Below are positions 54,099 to 62,188 of a stretch of DNA of 64,000 nt, piece after piece. The notes beneath the pieces are model-generated. The model searched no databases, was not told where the DNA came from, and was given only the letters and a program-made list of their open reading frames with translations. Numbering within the stretch: the first letter of the stretch is position 1; the number at the start of each line of letters is the position of its first letter. This DNA comes from Bradyrhizobium sediminis (lineage in GTDB: Bacteria > Pseudomonadota > Alphaproteobacteria > Rhizobiales > Xanthobacteraceae). A program made the translations under genes and the position numbers. The DNA lies in assembly GCF_018736105.1 (NCBI RefSeq), contig NZ_CP076135.1, positions 4,834,001-4,898,000 of the forward strand. Reading direction: 5' to 3'.

Positions 54099-55145
54099 TT
54101 AGCTGATCGTTCCTTTGCACAACGTTGCCGGGCGCAAGCACAACGGAAGCGGATTCGTCTGCGCTTCCAGTTCCACAAATTTTTGGAACTTCGGATCAAC
54201 CGCAATCTTTGCATAGCGCGGAAGTCCGGGAGTGTTCACCGTTTCGATGTAATCGGCCGGTGCGTAGGACTCCGAATAAAGTTCTGGCGCGTTGGCGAAG
54301 AAGAACCGGCACTCGTTTGGATCAACAGCTATCGTGCTGTTGTCGTCACTGCCCTGATAGTTCTCCCACACGATGCCGCCGTGCTCGAAAACGCCGAACG
54401 CGTAGTTGCCGCCCAAAACCGCAGCGGCATTGTCGCTGCCGCGATATGCGTCCTTCACGTCGGCATGAGAAATCAGCTTATCGAAGAAGTTGTCGCCGCA
54501 GAATGCCCACGGAAGCGCATCACGCGGCAGGATGGTCTTCGCGTGGCGGCGCATGTAGCGAGTCACGTCTTGAGCCTTGAGCCGCACATCAACCGCCGGG
54601 TTGTTAAGGTCGAAGTTGAACGGCTCCGGTGCCGCAAAGCCAAGCGAATTGAGATAGCCGAACGCGCTGTAGATGTCGGTCAACACGCTCCCATCAGCAT
54701 CGCGAATAACGCCGAGAACCGCACCAAGGCGGTGATGCTCAAGCGTGAAGTCCAGCCGGTGCGCGATCTTCGTCAGGCTCTTGTTGACTGCGCTCTCCAC
54801 CGTGGTCAGTTGGTTGGACGTTCCGAACTGGCGAACGTTCTGCACCGAGTCGGCATAGATCGTGTCTTCAAGCTGGATATGCGGGATGTCCAGACTGATC
54901 ATCGACCGTTTGTCGCCAAGGAGTTTTTCGGCCGGTGCGCCCCGTGCCGTTGTCTGAATCAGCTTCAGGTCTTCGCCGACGCGCTCGATCACCACAGAAA
55001 GGGTGTTGACCGGCTTGAGAACGTCCTGACTGGCAAACACAAGCTGGCCCGCACGGCCGGGGATATGATCCACTTCGTTGATGGCAGCGGAAAGCGACTG
55101 CATTGTGAACGCGTCGCCGCTGAAAAGATCGGTGAAATTGTCCAT
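54099..55145 (-). CDS. Phage major capsid protein, gpE family
   Basis: 348 residues, normal for lambda gpE-like capsid proteins. The family text is clear: FTMQSLSAAINEVDHIPGRAGQLVF, RQFGTSNQLTTVESAVNKSLTKIAHRLDFTLEHHRLGAVLGVIRDADGS, AFCGDNFFDKLISHADVKDAYRG and ETVNTPGLPRYAKIAVDPKF near the C-terminus. It should build the shell of a capsid. No terminase, portal or protease is encoded nearby, so packaging must depend on a helper phage, or the gene is a relic. Confidence 0.88.
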   Translation of the reverse strand: MDNFTDLFSGDAFTMQSLSAAINEVDHIPGRAGQLVFASQDVLKPVNTLSVVIERVGEDLKLIQTTARGAPAEKLLGDKRSMISLDIPHIQLEDTIYADSVQNVRQFGTSNQLTTVESAVNKSLTKIAHRLDFTLEHHRLGAVLGVIRDADGSVLTDIYSAFGYLNSLGFAAPEPFNFDLNNPAVDVRLKAQDVTRYMRRHAKTILPRDALPWAFCGDNFFDKLISHADVKDAYRGSDNAAAVLGGNYAFGVFEHGGIVWENYQGSDDNSTIAVDPNECRFFFANAPELYSESYAPADYIETVNTPGLPRYAKIAVDPKFQKFVELEAQTNPLPLCLRPATLCKGTIS

Positions 55146-55185
55146 GACTCAAAATCCTTTGCTGAATGAATAGGTGTTGAAACTG

Positions 55186-56100
55186 TCAAACGGTGGCGCG
55201 CAGTGACATCACTGCAAGAATGGAAATATCGGGACGGTGATATGCAGTGCCGCCTTCGGCAATGATCCGCTCCACGCACGCGGCTTCGATCCTTTCGGCT
55301 GCATCCCGCTTGGCTTGAAGCTCCGCGAGCCGGGCGGCCTTCTCTTCGGCCGTCATTGCGTCCGGAAATGCGCGCGCATTGATCTTCAACAGGGCCGAAA
55401 TCTCAGCCTTCAGCTTGTCGCGCAGAAGGAACGCAACGAGCGCAATTCCGTCAGGCACTTTATGAAAGCTAGGGCCGTTGATTTCGTGGACCGGCCAATC
55501 AATACCAACGTTGGCGTTCGCGAACATCCGAAGTGTTTTCGGTAATCCGCGATTAGCGATCCGATCAATCTCCGCATGAGCCTGCCGTTCAACTTCTTCG
55601 AAGGTACGCGCCGCTTTTTCCCTCGCGGTGATCTCTTCGATAATGCCAAGTGATGCCTGCCGGAAGCGGGGCAAAGCGTCTACGGCCCGTTCGTTCTTGC
55701 CCAGCGGAAGCGAAGGCCGCTCCACCGGCTCCAAATTTGCGTATTTCGCTAGTTCCGTCTTGGCCCGTGCGGCGGTGAGGCGCGGCGTTTGTAAGGCGGC
55801 GCCGAGCAATTCCTTCTTCCGCCGAATTGAGTCTATGCGGGCATCGGCCGCCTTCAATCGCTTTTCGTCGCGCGTGCGATCCAGCGTCGCGTTACCGTGC
55901 TGATCACGTCCGCGCGTTTCATGAACTAGAGTGCCTTGGCGATCAGCGTCCGCCAGCCGGGCACGTTCTGCCAGCGCTTCGGCCTCTTCGCGGTTGGTGG
56001 CTTGCCGCTGTGCGGCGTGCAAACGGCTTGCCGCCGTAAGCTCTTCATCTTCGAATGAGAGGCGATCAAGAATGGCGGCGGCGGCTTCTGGGGAAATCAT
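55186..56100 (-). CDS. Coiled-coil protein upstream of the capsid gene, possible scaffold
   Basis: 304 residues, ATG with CGGAG upstream. Two long charged helical segments (residues about 15-100 and 160-200; EEAEALAERARLADADRQ, AAKA-rich) flank a central part, and the end is again helical (EEKAARLAELQAKRDAAERIE). The gene is 40 bp before the capsid gene. Position and composition fit a scaffolding or capsid-assembly protein, but no motif supports this directly. Confidence 0.55.
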   Translation of the reverse strand: MISPEAAAAILDRLSFEDEELTAASRLHAAQRQATNREEAEALAERARLADADRQGTLVHETRGRDQHGNATLDRTRDEKRLKAADARIDSIRRKKELLGAALQTPRLTAARAKTELAKYANLEPVERPSLPLGKNERAVDALPRFRQASLGIIEEITAREKAARTFEEVERQAHAEIDRIANRGLPKTLRMFANANVGIDWPVHEINGPSFHKVPDGIALVAFLLRDKLKAEISALLKINARAFPDAMTAEEKAARLAELQAKRDAAERIEAACVERIIAEGGTAYHRPDISILAVMSLRATV

Positions 56101-56179
56101 GTTGGCGAACTCCGGAAATGTGTCGTTCGCCGTCTAATATTCACACCTCCAGCTTCAGGTCACCACCGGATTACTAAAT

Positions 56180-56560
56180 TTAGTAGATCACTCCCCGCTG
56201 GCGAAGCTCAGCGTTTACGTCGTTGCGGTTCTTGCTAAGCGCGTTGTCGAGAATGGATCGCTTCCTGATGTTATACCGTTGGCAGACAACATCGCATGCG
56301 TCAGCGTCTTTCATCCCGCTGTCTGTAAGCCGCCTGTGCTCAAGAACCGCGTCGGCCAATTGCTGCGTTCGTGTCGAAGCCGGGCCTGTGGACCTTCGAC
56401 GAAGCGCAGCTTCTAAGCGCTCTTCATAGCCCGGTGGTGCGTAGCGCTGCATTAGTGAGCGAAGCGGGGAGTCGTCGCCGCGTTCCGCGCTTTGTAGCGC
56501 GGGCTCTAGTTCTTCAACCGCGAAATGTGCGGTTCGGGTACTTTCCGAATTAGAAGGCAA
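56180..56560 (-). CDS. Hypothetical protein, 126 residues
   Basis: A soluble, charged protein. The last 60 residues (DADACDVVCQRYNIRKRSILDNALSKNRNDVNAELRQRG) resemble a helix-turn-helix-like segment with a basic second helix. It may be a regulator of the structural genes. The gene lies 79 bp before the coiled-coil gene and 97 bp after the integrase on the same strand. Confidence 0.5.
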   Translation of the reverse strand: MPSNSESTRTAHFAVEELEPALQSAERGDDSPLRSLMQRYAPPGYEERLEAALRRRSTGPASTRTQQLADAVLEHRRLTDSGMKDADACDVVCQRYNIRKRSILDNALSKNRNDVNAELRQRGVIY

Positions 56561-56657
56561 TGTCGAAACTCAAAACAACAAATTGTTGAGTTTCAACGGT
56601 GGCCCGGAATGGGAATCCGATTCCAGTAACGAAGCTCAGCGGTGCGTCGTACGAAGC

Positions 56658-57875
56658 TCAACCCGCGCGGACGATCCGGAGCAGCTTGGACCCGCCGTCC
56701 ACGTAGCGTCCCCACGCTTCCATAAGGTGCCGCCGCTTCTCCAATGCAGTCCCGCGCCGGTATGCTTGCTCCACCTCGTCCCCGACCGCATGGGCCAGCG
56801 CCATTTCCGCGATGTCGCGCGGAGTGCTGGTTTCGTCGCCAGCCCAGTCCCTGAAACTGGACCGGCACCCGTGCGTGGTGATGCCGGGATAGACGGCTTT
56901 GAGCGCGTGGAGGACGGCGTTCATTCCGAGCGGCTGGCCCGGTTTGAGCCCGGCGAACACCCAATCATCCGGCTTGGCGTCCTTCGGAATAACGGCCTTC
57001 AGGATCGCGACGGCGCGGGCACACAGCGGCACTTCGTGGTCCTTCGGGAGCTTCATGCGAGCGGCCGGGATGGTCCACAGACGGGCTTTAAAATCGATTT
57101 CGGACACCTTCATGAACCGGCCTTCCCCCGTCCGCACGGCCGTTAGGATCACGTATTCGGCGGCTAGGTTCACGGCCGTATCCGCCCCGGCGTGCTTCTC
57201 CCGGAGAGCCCGCACGATCCGGGGCACGTCCTTGTAGGGCGCGGCCGGGTGGTGGCGCTTCTTCCGCTTCGTCGCTGGCAATAGCTCCTTCAGATGGCCT
57301 TTCCAGCGCGCGGGGTTTTCGCCGGAGCGCAGCCCCTTGGCTTTGGCGGCGTCTAGGATGCGTTCAATCCGACCACGGGTTTCCCGCGCCGTGCGGCTCT
57401 TGGTGAGCCACAGGGGCTTCAGGACGCCCAACACGTCATCCGTGCTGATGTCCTTGCATCGCTTGGGCCGAAGCGACGCGCACCGCACTTCAATGTCCCG
57501 CTTCCAATCCACGCCGCTGGACTTGTTCTTGAAGCCGGGCTTGATCGATTCCAAAAGTGCATCCGCGAACGTGCCGAAGGTGCCATCACCGGCCGCGCGT
57601 TCCGCTCTCTTCGTCGCCGCCGGGTCAACACCCCTACGCAACCCCGCGCGAAGCTCGCCAGCGCGTTCCCGCGCGTCGTCAAGGCTCACGCCACCGGACC
57701 CGGCCGAACCAAGCCCGGTGTCACGTTGTTTGCCCGTGCCGCGCTCCCGATACCTGAAAACCCATGAACGCGCGCCGCCGTCGCGGACCAGCAAATAGAG
57801 CCCGCCGCCGTCGCCGTATCGGCCCGGTGCAAGCCGGTTGCTCTTCACCGTAAGCGCGGTCAGCTTCTTCGCCAC
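56658..57875 (-). CDS. int: Tyrosine integrase, P4-like
   Basis: 405 residues from GTG 57,875, chosen because GGGAG lies six bases before it; GTG 57,890 is the longer option. The N-terminal DUF4102 arm-binding region (KLTALTVKSNRLAPGRYGDGGGLYLLV) is followed by a core domain and the catalytic set Arg248 (TAVRTGE), His335-x-x-Arg338 (THGCRSSF), His362 and Tyr372 (HAVGDEVEQAYRRG). It catalyses insertion into, and excision from, the att site in the small-RNA terminator. It sits 186 bp from the right att repeat. Confidence 0.93.
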   Translation of the reverse strand: MAKKLTALTVKSNRLAPGRYGDGGGLYLLVRDGGARSWVFRYRERGTGKQRDTGLGSAGSGGVSLDDARERAGELRAGLRRGVDPAATKRAERAAGDGTFGTFADALLESIKPGFKNKSSGVDWKRDIEVRCASLRPKRCKDISTDDVLGVLKPLWLTKSRTARETRGRIERILDAAKAKGLRSGENPARWKGHLKELLPATKRKKRHHPAAPYKDVPRIVRALREKHAGADTAVNLAAEYVILTAVRTGEGRFMKVSEIDFKARLWTIPAARMKLPKDHEVPLCARAVAILKAVIPKDAKPDDWVFAGLKPGQPLGMNAVLHALKAVYPGITTHGCRSSFRDWAGDETSTPRDIAEMALAHAVGDEVEQAYRRGTALEKRRHLMEAWGRYVDGGSKLLRIVRAG

Positions 57876-57912
57876 CTTGATCTCCCACACAGGGCGCGGC
57901 TGGCACCAATCG

Positions 57913-57945
57913 CGTCCCTACTTTCGTCCCTACTTTCGCGCTGGA
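57913..57945. repeat. Right subterminal repeat, candidate integrase arm site
   Basis: CGTCCCTACTTT occurs, then CGTCCCTACTTT again, then CGCGCTGGA; the same orientation as 43,799-43,825. Confidence 0.5.
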
Positions 57946-58021
57946 TCGTGAGAAAGCAAGACGGAGCGCAGCGGAGTTTCGATCAAAGTTAACCGCTAAA
58001 AACGGGCATAAATCAAGGGTT

Positions 58022-58051
58022 GGTGGAGTTCGGTGGAGCCCGGTGGAGTCT
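58022..58051. repeat. Three tandem 10-mers GGTGGAGNNC beside attR
   Basis: GGTGGAGTTC, GGTGGAGCCC, GGTGGAGTCT stand in a row, ending 9 bp before the right att core. They could be binding sites for integrase or an excision factor. Confidence 0.45.
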
Positions 58052-58060
58052 TGCGCAGAC

Positions 58061-58085
58061 GTGGTGATGCCAGCCGCGCCCTGCT
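58061..58085. repeat. attR, 25-bp direct repeat
   Basis: Identical to 43,729-43,753. Host sequence CTTATCTGAAATCG resumes directly after it. Confidence 0.9.
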
Positions 58086-58151
58086 CTTATCTGAAATCGA
58101 AAAGCTATCCGAAATCGAAAGGCCAGTTGCGTGCCTTCATTTGCTGGCCGC

Positions 58152-58180
58152 AAAAAACGGCGCGCCCTCAAGGCGCGCCG
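58152..58180 (-). terminator. Terminator of phyR
   Basis: On the minus strand CGGCGCGCC, loop ttgag, GGCGCGCCG, then six T. It starts about 35 bp after the phyR stop. Confidence 0.85.
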
Positions 58181-58214
58181 AACTCATTTCAAGGCAATCA
58201 CTTCGCGATCAGCC

Positions 58215-59015
58215 TCACGCCACCCTCGGCGTCCGGTTGCGCGAGTTGCGCTGGAAGAACAGCGCCTGGCTGGCGACGGCGGAGACCATCGCAGGCTGGA
58301 ACGGTTTCGAGATCAGGAACGCGGGCTCGGGGCGTTCGCCGGTCAGGAAGCGCTCGGGATAGGCGGTGATGAACACCACCGGGACCTCGAAGGTCCGCAG
58401 CAGCTCGTTGACGGCGTCGAGGCCGGATGAGCCGTCGGCCAACTGAATGTCGGCCAGGATCAGGCCGGGCTTCTGGTTCTTGGCGAGCGCAACGGCGTCG
58501 CTGTGGGTGCGGGCGACGCCGAGCACGTGGTGGCCGAGATTTCTGACCAGACTTTCGAGGTCCATCGCGATGAAGGTCTCGTCCTCGATGATCAGTACGT
58601 CGGTCGCAATTTCCGCGGCCATTTCGCGGCCGGCGGCATCCGCGAGCCTGCGGGTCTCGCCGACGTCGGTGCCGAGAATGAAGGCCACCTCCTCCTCGGA
58701 GAATCCCTCCAGCGACAACAGCAGGAAGGCCTGGCGCGGCAATGGAGTGATGTTGGAAAGGCGGCGCTCCGACGGCAGCGGCAGAGCCGTCACGTCGGGA
58801 TCCTCGTTGAGCGAGACCGAATTCCAGATTTTCGTGAACAACTGGAACAGCCCGGCGCGCGGCCCGTACCGCTCGTCGAGCAGCGACGGATCCTGCAGCA
58901 GCGCCTCCAGCATGGCCCCGACATAGGCGTCGCCGGAGGCCTGATTTCCCGTCAGCGCACGGGCATAGCGCCGCAACAACGGTAGATGTTCGGCAACGAG
59001 CTGTGATCGCGACAT
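58215..59015 (-). CDS. phyR: Response regulator PhyR of the general stress response
   Basis: 266 residues. The first 135 are a sigma-factor-like domain that binds the anti-sigma factor NepR (MSRSQLVAEHLPLLRRYARALTGNQASGD). The receiver has acidic Glu144-Asp145, phospho-acceptor Asp189 (LILADIQ), Thr217 and Lys237. When phosphorylated it sequesters NepR and frees EcfG. The ATG at 59,015 has GGAGTGGGG just before it; the longer frame has no support. A GGAAC-N16-CGTA element upstream points to autoregulation. Confidence 0.96.
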   Translation of the reverse strand: MSRSQLVAEHLPLLRRYARALTGNQASGDAYVGAMLEALLQDPSLLDERYGPRAGLFQLFTKIWNSVSLNEDPDVTALPLPSERRLSNITPLPRQAFLLLSLEGFSEEEVAFILGTDVGETRRLADAAGREMAAEIATDVLIIEDETFIAMDLESLVRNLGHHVLGVARTHSDAVALAKNQKPGLILADIQLADGSSGLDAVNELLRTFEVPVVFITAYPERFLTGERPEPAFLISKPFQPAMVSAVASQALFFQRNSRNRTPRVA

Positions 59016-59098
59016 CCCCACTCCGTCCTGTCTCGAGGTCAAAACTTTATGGGTCAGGCATCCTGTCGGGATGCCCCGGTTTCCCAATTGCGCGGGAC

Positions 59099-59123
59099 TA
59101 CGCGCGAACCCGAGAAAAGTTCC
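59099..59123 (-). promoter_or_regulatory. Candidate EcfG-type promoter of phyR
   Basis: Minus strand GGAAC (59,123-59,119), 16 bases, CGTA (59,102-59,099). One base differs from CGTT. It lies 84 bp before the phyR ATG. Confidence 0.5.
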
Positions 59124-59250
59124 GGCATCTGCTGGAACTTTCCGGCGCAGTTCGAATTAGCATCTTCGGAAGTTGCAGCAAGGACTTCAATCCAATGAAG
59201 AATAATTGAGATTACATGGGCTTAGCTCTCGGGGAAGCGTGGAACAGGTC

Positions 59251-59496
59251 ATGAAAGACGTAAAACCTCTAGCCGGCAAGATGCCCGCTCCCGGCAAGCC
59301 GGGCCGCCTCAACGCCGAGATTCAGTCACGAATCGGGCATCAACTCCGGGCGATGTACGACGACGTGGTCCGGCAGGGCGTGCCGGACCGCTTCGCGGAA
59401 CTGATCCGCAAGCTTGATGTTCCCTCTTCCGATCCCCAAATGGGACCCACGGGCGCGCCGGCAGCTCCGGCAATCAAGAATGACGGGAGGGACTAA
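59251..59496 (+). CDS. nepR: Anti-sigma factor NepR
   Basis: 81 residues. The conserved central helices read NAEIQSRIGHQLRAMYDDVVRQGVPDRFAELIRKLD. It binds EcfG in unstressed cells and is released to phosphorylated PhyR. GTG 59,239 is an alternative start. Its TAA and the ecfG ATG overlap as TAATG, so the two are translated together. Confidence 0.95.
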   Translation: MKDVKPLAGKMPAPGKPGRLNAEIQSRIGHQLRAMYDDVVRQGVPDRFAELIRKLDVPSSDPQMGPTGAPAAPAIKNDGRD

Positions 59497-60041
59497 TGCC
59501 TCTCACAGATTCGCTCCGCGACGACATCCTGGCGTCGGTTCCATCCTTGCGCGCATTCGCGATCTCGCTCAGCGGCAATGGCGACCGCGCCGATGACCTG
59601 GTGCAGGAGACGCTGCTGCGCGCGCTCGCCAATATCGACTCGTTCCAGCCCGGCTCCAACCTGCCGGCGTGGCTGTTCACGATCCTGCGCAACCTGTTCC
59701 GCTCCGACTACCGCAAGCGGCGGCGCGAGGTGGAAGATGCCGAGGGCAATTACGCCAAGACGCTGAAGACCCAGCCGGCGCAAGGCGCGCATCTGGAATT
59801 CGAGGAGTTCCGCGCCGCGCTCGACAAGCTGCCGCAGGACCAGCGCGAAGCGCTGATCCTGGTCGGCGCCTCCGGCTTCTCCTATGAGGACGCCGCCGCG
59901 ATCTGCGGCTGCGCGGTCGGCACCATCAAGAGCCGCGTCAACCGCGCACGCACCAAGCTCTCCGCCCTGCTCTATGTCGACGGCGCCGACGACTTCGGCC
60001 CCGATGAAACGGTGCGCGCCGTGATCGGCGGCGGGGGGTAG
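59496..60041 (+). CDS. ecfG: Extracytoplasmic-function sigma factor EcfG
   Basis: 181 residues. Region 2 is DLVQETLLRALANIDSFQPGSNLPAWLFTILRN; region 4 is LPQDQREALILVGASGFSYEDAAAICGCAVGTIKSRVNRAR. It directs RNA polymerase to GGAAC-N16/17-CGTT promoters, several of which I find at 38.6-43.7 kb. It is translationally coupled to nepR. Confidence 0.96.
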   Translation: MPLTDSLRDDILASVPSLRAFAISLSGNGDRADDLVQETLLRALANIDSFQPGSNLPAWLFTILRNLFRSDYRKRRREVEDAEGNYAKTLKTQPAQGAHLEFEEFRAALDKLPQDQREALILVGASGFSYEDAAAICGCAVGTIKSRVNRARTKLSALLYVDGADDFGPDETVRAVIGGGG

Positions 60042-60070
60042 GCGTTTGCTCCATCGGCTCGAAAAATATC

Positions 60071-60159
60071 GTCATGCCCGGCCTTGTGCCGGGTATCCAC
60101 GTTCTTGCTTGCCACCAGAGCAGAAGACGTGGATGGCCGGGACAAGCCCGGCCATGACG
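60071..60159. repeat. Long palindromic repeat between convergent genes
   Basis: GTCATGCCCGGCCTTGTGCC... is mirrored by GGCCGGGACAAGCCCGGCCATGAC; inner arms ATCCACGTTCTT and AAGACGTGGAT lie around a loop. It is a frequent intergenic repeat in Bradyrhizobium and may stop transcription from both sides. Confidence 0.75.
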
Positions 60160-60175
60160 AAATAAATAACGAAAC

Positions 60176-61834
60176 CTACCGCATCGGCCTCACCGGGGCG
60201 GAAAATTGTTCGGTGCGGTCGCGCTCGGTCATGTCGACGACGGTCTCCATCGGGGCGGTGAGCTCGTAGACGTAGCTGACGTCGGTGAAGTACCGCTTCG
60301 CGGTGCCGCCGAGCGCTTCGGGCGCGACGCGGTCGAGCAGGATCAGGCCGAAGTCGGAATCCTCGCGGCGGGTCGCGGCACTGGTGTTGAACTCTTCCCA
60401 GCGGAATTGAAACGTCATGTCGGGTTCTTCCCCGGTCACTTCCCAATGCGCCGTGATGTGCGGGTGCTTGCCGACCAGCGACAGCCCCTCGTCGGAATGC
60501 GACGCCAGTTCGAAGAACAGCAGCGACAGGCTCTGCGCCGCCCGCGCGCTCACCGCGATATCGGGACCGGAAACCGCGATGCGATCAGCGTGGGGAATCG
60601 CGCGCGCCTCGAACAGCCCCCTCAGCTTGACACCCTGCCACTGGCTTTCGCTCAACAACGTCACCACGTTCGACATCGCATGGATGCGGCCGATCAGGAG
60701 ATCGCGGGCGACGTCGATGTCGGCGCCGTGGCGCAGCGTGCGCGTCACGATCGACTGGATCACCGCCAGGATGTTCTTGACGCGGTGATTGAGCTCGTCG
60801 ATGACAGCGGTAAGCCGCCGTTCGAAGCCAATGCGCACCTGGATTTCGCGGCTGAGCCGCAGATTGTTGTAGGCGACGTAGCCGAACAGCCCGCAGACGA
60901 TGCCGGTCAGCGCAAGCCCGATCGCCGCCACGATGGCGGCGGTCTGCCGGGCGCGCATCATCGCGTTGTTCTTGGCGTAATAGGCGAGCGACCAGTCGCG
61001 GTCACCGAAGCTCACCGTCCGCACCATCGACGGCGGCGGCGCGTCCGGCGCCACGATCCTGGAGCCGACGTGATCGCGATCGGTCGCGACCAGTTCCTGA
61101 TCGGCGCTGTTGGGGTCCTTCAGCGCCACCGAGAACAGCGACAGATCGTCGTTGGCCAGCATAAGCGGCGCCAGCTCGTAGGAAAAGGTCACGAAGCCCG
61201 CCGGCTGGGCGGCGCCGTCAGGCAGAACCGGCGCGGCAAGCACAACGCCGACCGGCCCGTCGGAGCGCAACAGCGGCATCGGATCGGACGCCACCGGCTT
61301 GCCCGCCGTCATGGCGCGGGCGAACATCGGCCCGAGAACCGGATGCTGGCTGAACGACCGGCCCGGAAAGGCCACCGTCGCCGCGTTGCGGGGTTCGGCG
61401 TCCATCAGCACATCGACCGGCCCGTCGAGCGACTGCCGGTCCAGCGGCTTGTCGTCGAAATTCCGGATCGAGGGATTGGGAAACTTCTCGCCCGCCAGCT
61501 CCTTGCGCGCCGCCTCGAGTTCGCCCGGCTGCAACCGCGCAATCCAGCTTGCGACCACGAAATCGGTCTTGAAAGCGTATATCGAGGCCCGCAGCGGCTG
61601 CAGCATGTTGGCCTTGATCACCGAGGGGGCGCGGAACAGGCCGGAGGCGACGCGGGCGAGCAGTTCACGCTCGGTCAGGCGGTCCTGGACCAGGCTGGCG
61701 TGAACGTCGATGGCGCGCGCCATCGCGATGCCGTCCACGATCAGCTCCTGATCGTGGACGCGATAAGCCGCAAGCCCGGAGAGCAGAGCCCCGATCAATG
61801 CGATGAAGCCGATGATGAATCCGAGCCGAACCAC
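60176..61834 (-). CDS. Membrane sensor histidine kinase (HisKA_2/HWE type), candidate PhyK
   Basis: 552 residues. A first span (about 3-23), a periplasmic CHASE-like domain (24-296), a second span (297-322), then the kinase. Phospho-acceptor His350 lies in DELNHRVKNILAVIQSI, the HisKA_2/HWE signature. The catalytic ATP-binding half is diverged: expected N-box text is replaced by LSLLFFELASHSDEG. Kinases of this type phosphorylate PhyR, and the position near phyR-nepR-ecfG supports a PhyK role. The GTG start has no strong ribosome site. Confidence 0.88.
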   Translation of the reverse strand: MVRLGFIIGFIALIGALLSGLAAYRVHDQELIVDGIAMARAIDVHASLVQDRLTERELLARVASGLFRAPSVIKANMLQPLRASIYAFKTDFVVASWIARLQPGELEAARKELAGEKFPNPSIRNFDDKPLDRQSLDGPVDVLMDAEPRNAATVAFPGRSFSQHPVLGPMFARAMTAGKPVASDPMPLLRSDGPVGVVLAAPVLPDGAAQPAGFVTFSYELAPLMLANDDLSLFSVALKDPNSADQELVATDRDHVGSRIVAPDAPPPSMVRTVSFGDRDWSLAYYAKNNAMMRARQTAAIVAAIGLALTGIVCGLFGYVAYNNLRLSREIQVRIGFERRLTAVIDELNHRVKNILAVIQSIVTRTLRHGADIDVARDLLIGRIHAMSNVVTLLSESQWQGVKLRGLFEARAIPHADRIAVSGPDIAVSARAAQSLSLLFFELASHSDEGLSLVGKHPHITAHWEVTGEEPDMTFQFRWEEFNTSAATRREDSDFGLILLDRVAPEALGGTAKRYFTDVSYVYELTAPMETVVDMTERDRTEQFSAPVRPMR

Positions 61835-62188
61835 TCGCTTACTCAGAGGAAGAGGCGTTGGCGAAAAAACAGATCAAACATCTCGCGGCCGCCGGCACGG
61901 CGACGAACCGCAATAGAATGAGTGCCAACCGTTGGGATAATGAAGCAGCGATCATCGGCGCGCAACTGCGGCTGGAGAGTAGCACTAACAAGTGCCTGCC
62001 GTGGATTGTCGTTACGGCGAGGCTAGAGAAAGCTAACCGCAGCGAAGCGATTTGGTTCCGGCGAGGGGCAAAGGTTTTCTGCCACGTCGCACAAGGAGCA
62101 ACCGCGAAGGCGTCATTCCGGGGCGCGCGCAGCGCGAGCCCGGACTGACGATGCCCGGCTGGCTCGCCACAAGGGTTAACGAATCCGT
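61835..62188. other. 354-bp intergenic region with repeat
   Basis: No convincing gene. A 96-residue plus-strand frame is low-complexity and lacks a ribosome site. The right part (62,111-62,150) is a CATTCCGGG-family palindrome (GGCGCGCGCAGCGCGAGCC). The rest should contain the kinase promoter. Confidence 0.55.
62111..62150. repeat. Short CATTCCGGG-family palindrome
   Basis: CGTCATTCCGGGGCGCGCG mirrored by CGCGAGCCCGGACTGACG. Relative of 2014-2104. Confidence 0.65.

Larger units (their letters stand above)
43729..58085. mobile_element. 14.3-kb integrated element: phage satellite or reduced prophage
   Basis: Bounded by a perfect 25-bp direct repeat (43,729-43,753 and 58,061-58,085). It encodes a P4-type integrase at the right end, a capsid protein, a primase-helicase with a possible origin, and a left regulatory and cargo segment. 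No terminase, portal, tail, or lysis gene is seen. GC falls and becomes uneven, with the lowest values at 46.5-48.2 kb. Genes from 57.9 to 48.8 kb run on the minus strand, and cargo at 44-48.2 kb runs mainly on the plus strand. Confidence 0.85.

Noticed and set aside
59134..59158. EcfG promoter for nepR-ecfG starting at GGAAC 59,134
   Set aside because: The bases 16 or 17 positions later are AATT/ATTA, not CGTT; no match.
60206..61921. 571-residue plus-strand frame antisense to the histidine kinase
   Set aside because: Composition is that of a reverse-strand shadow; the kinase has clear domains.
61858..62148. 96-residue plus-strand frame
   Set aside because: No ribosome site, no family, and its end lies in an intergenic repeat.
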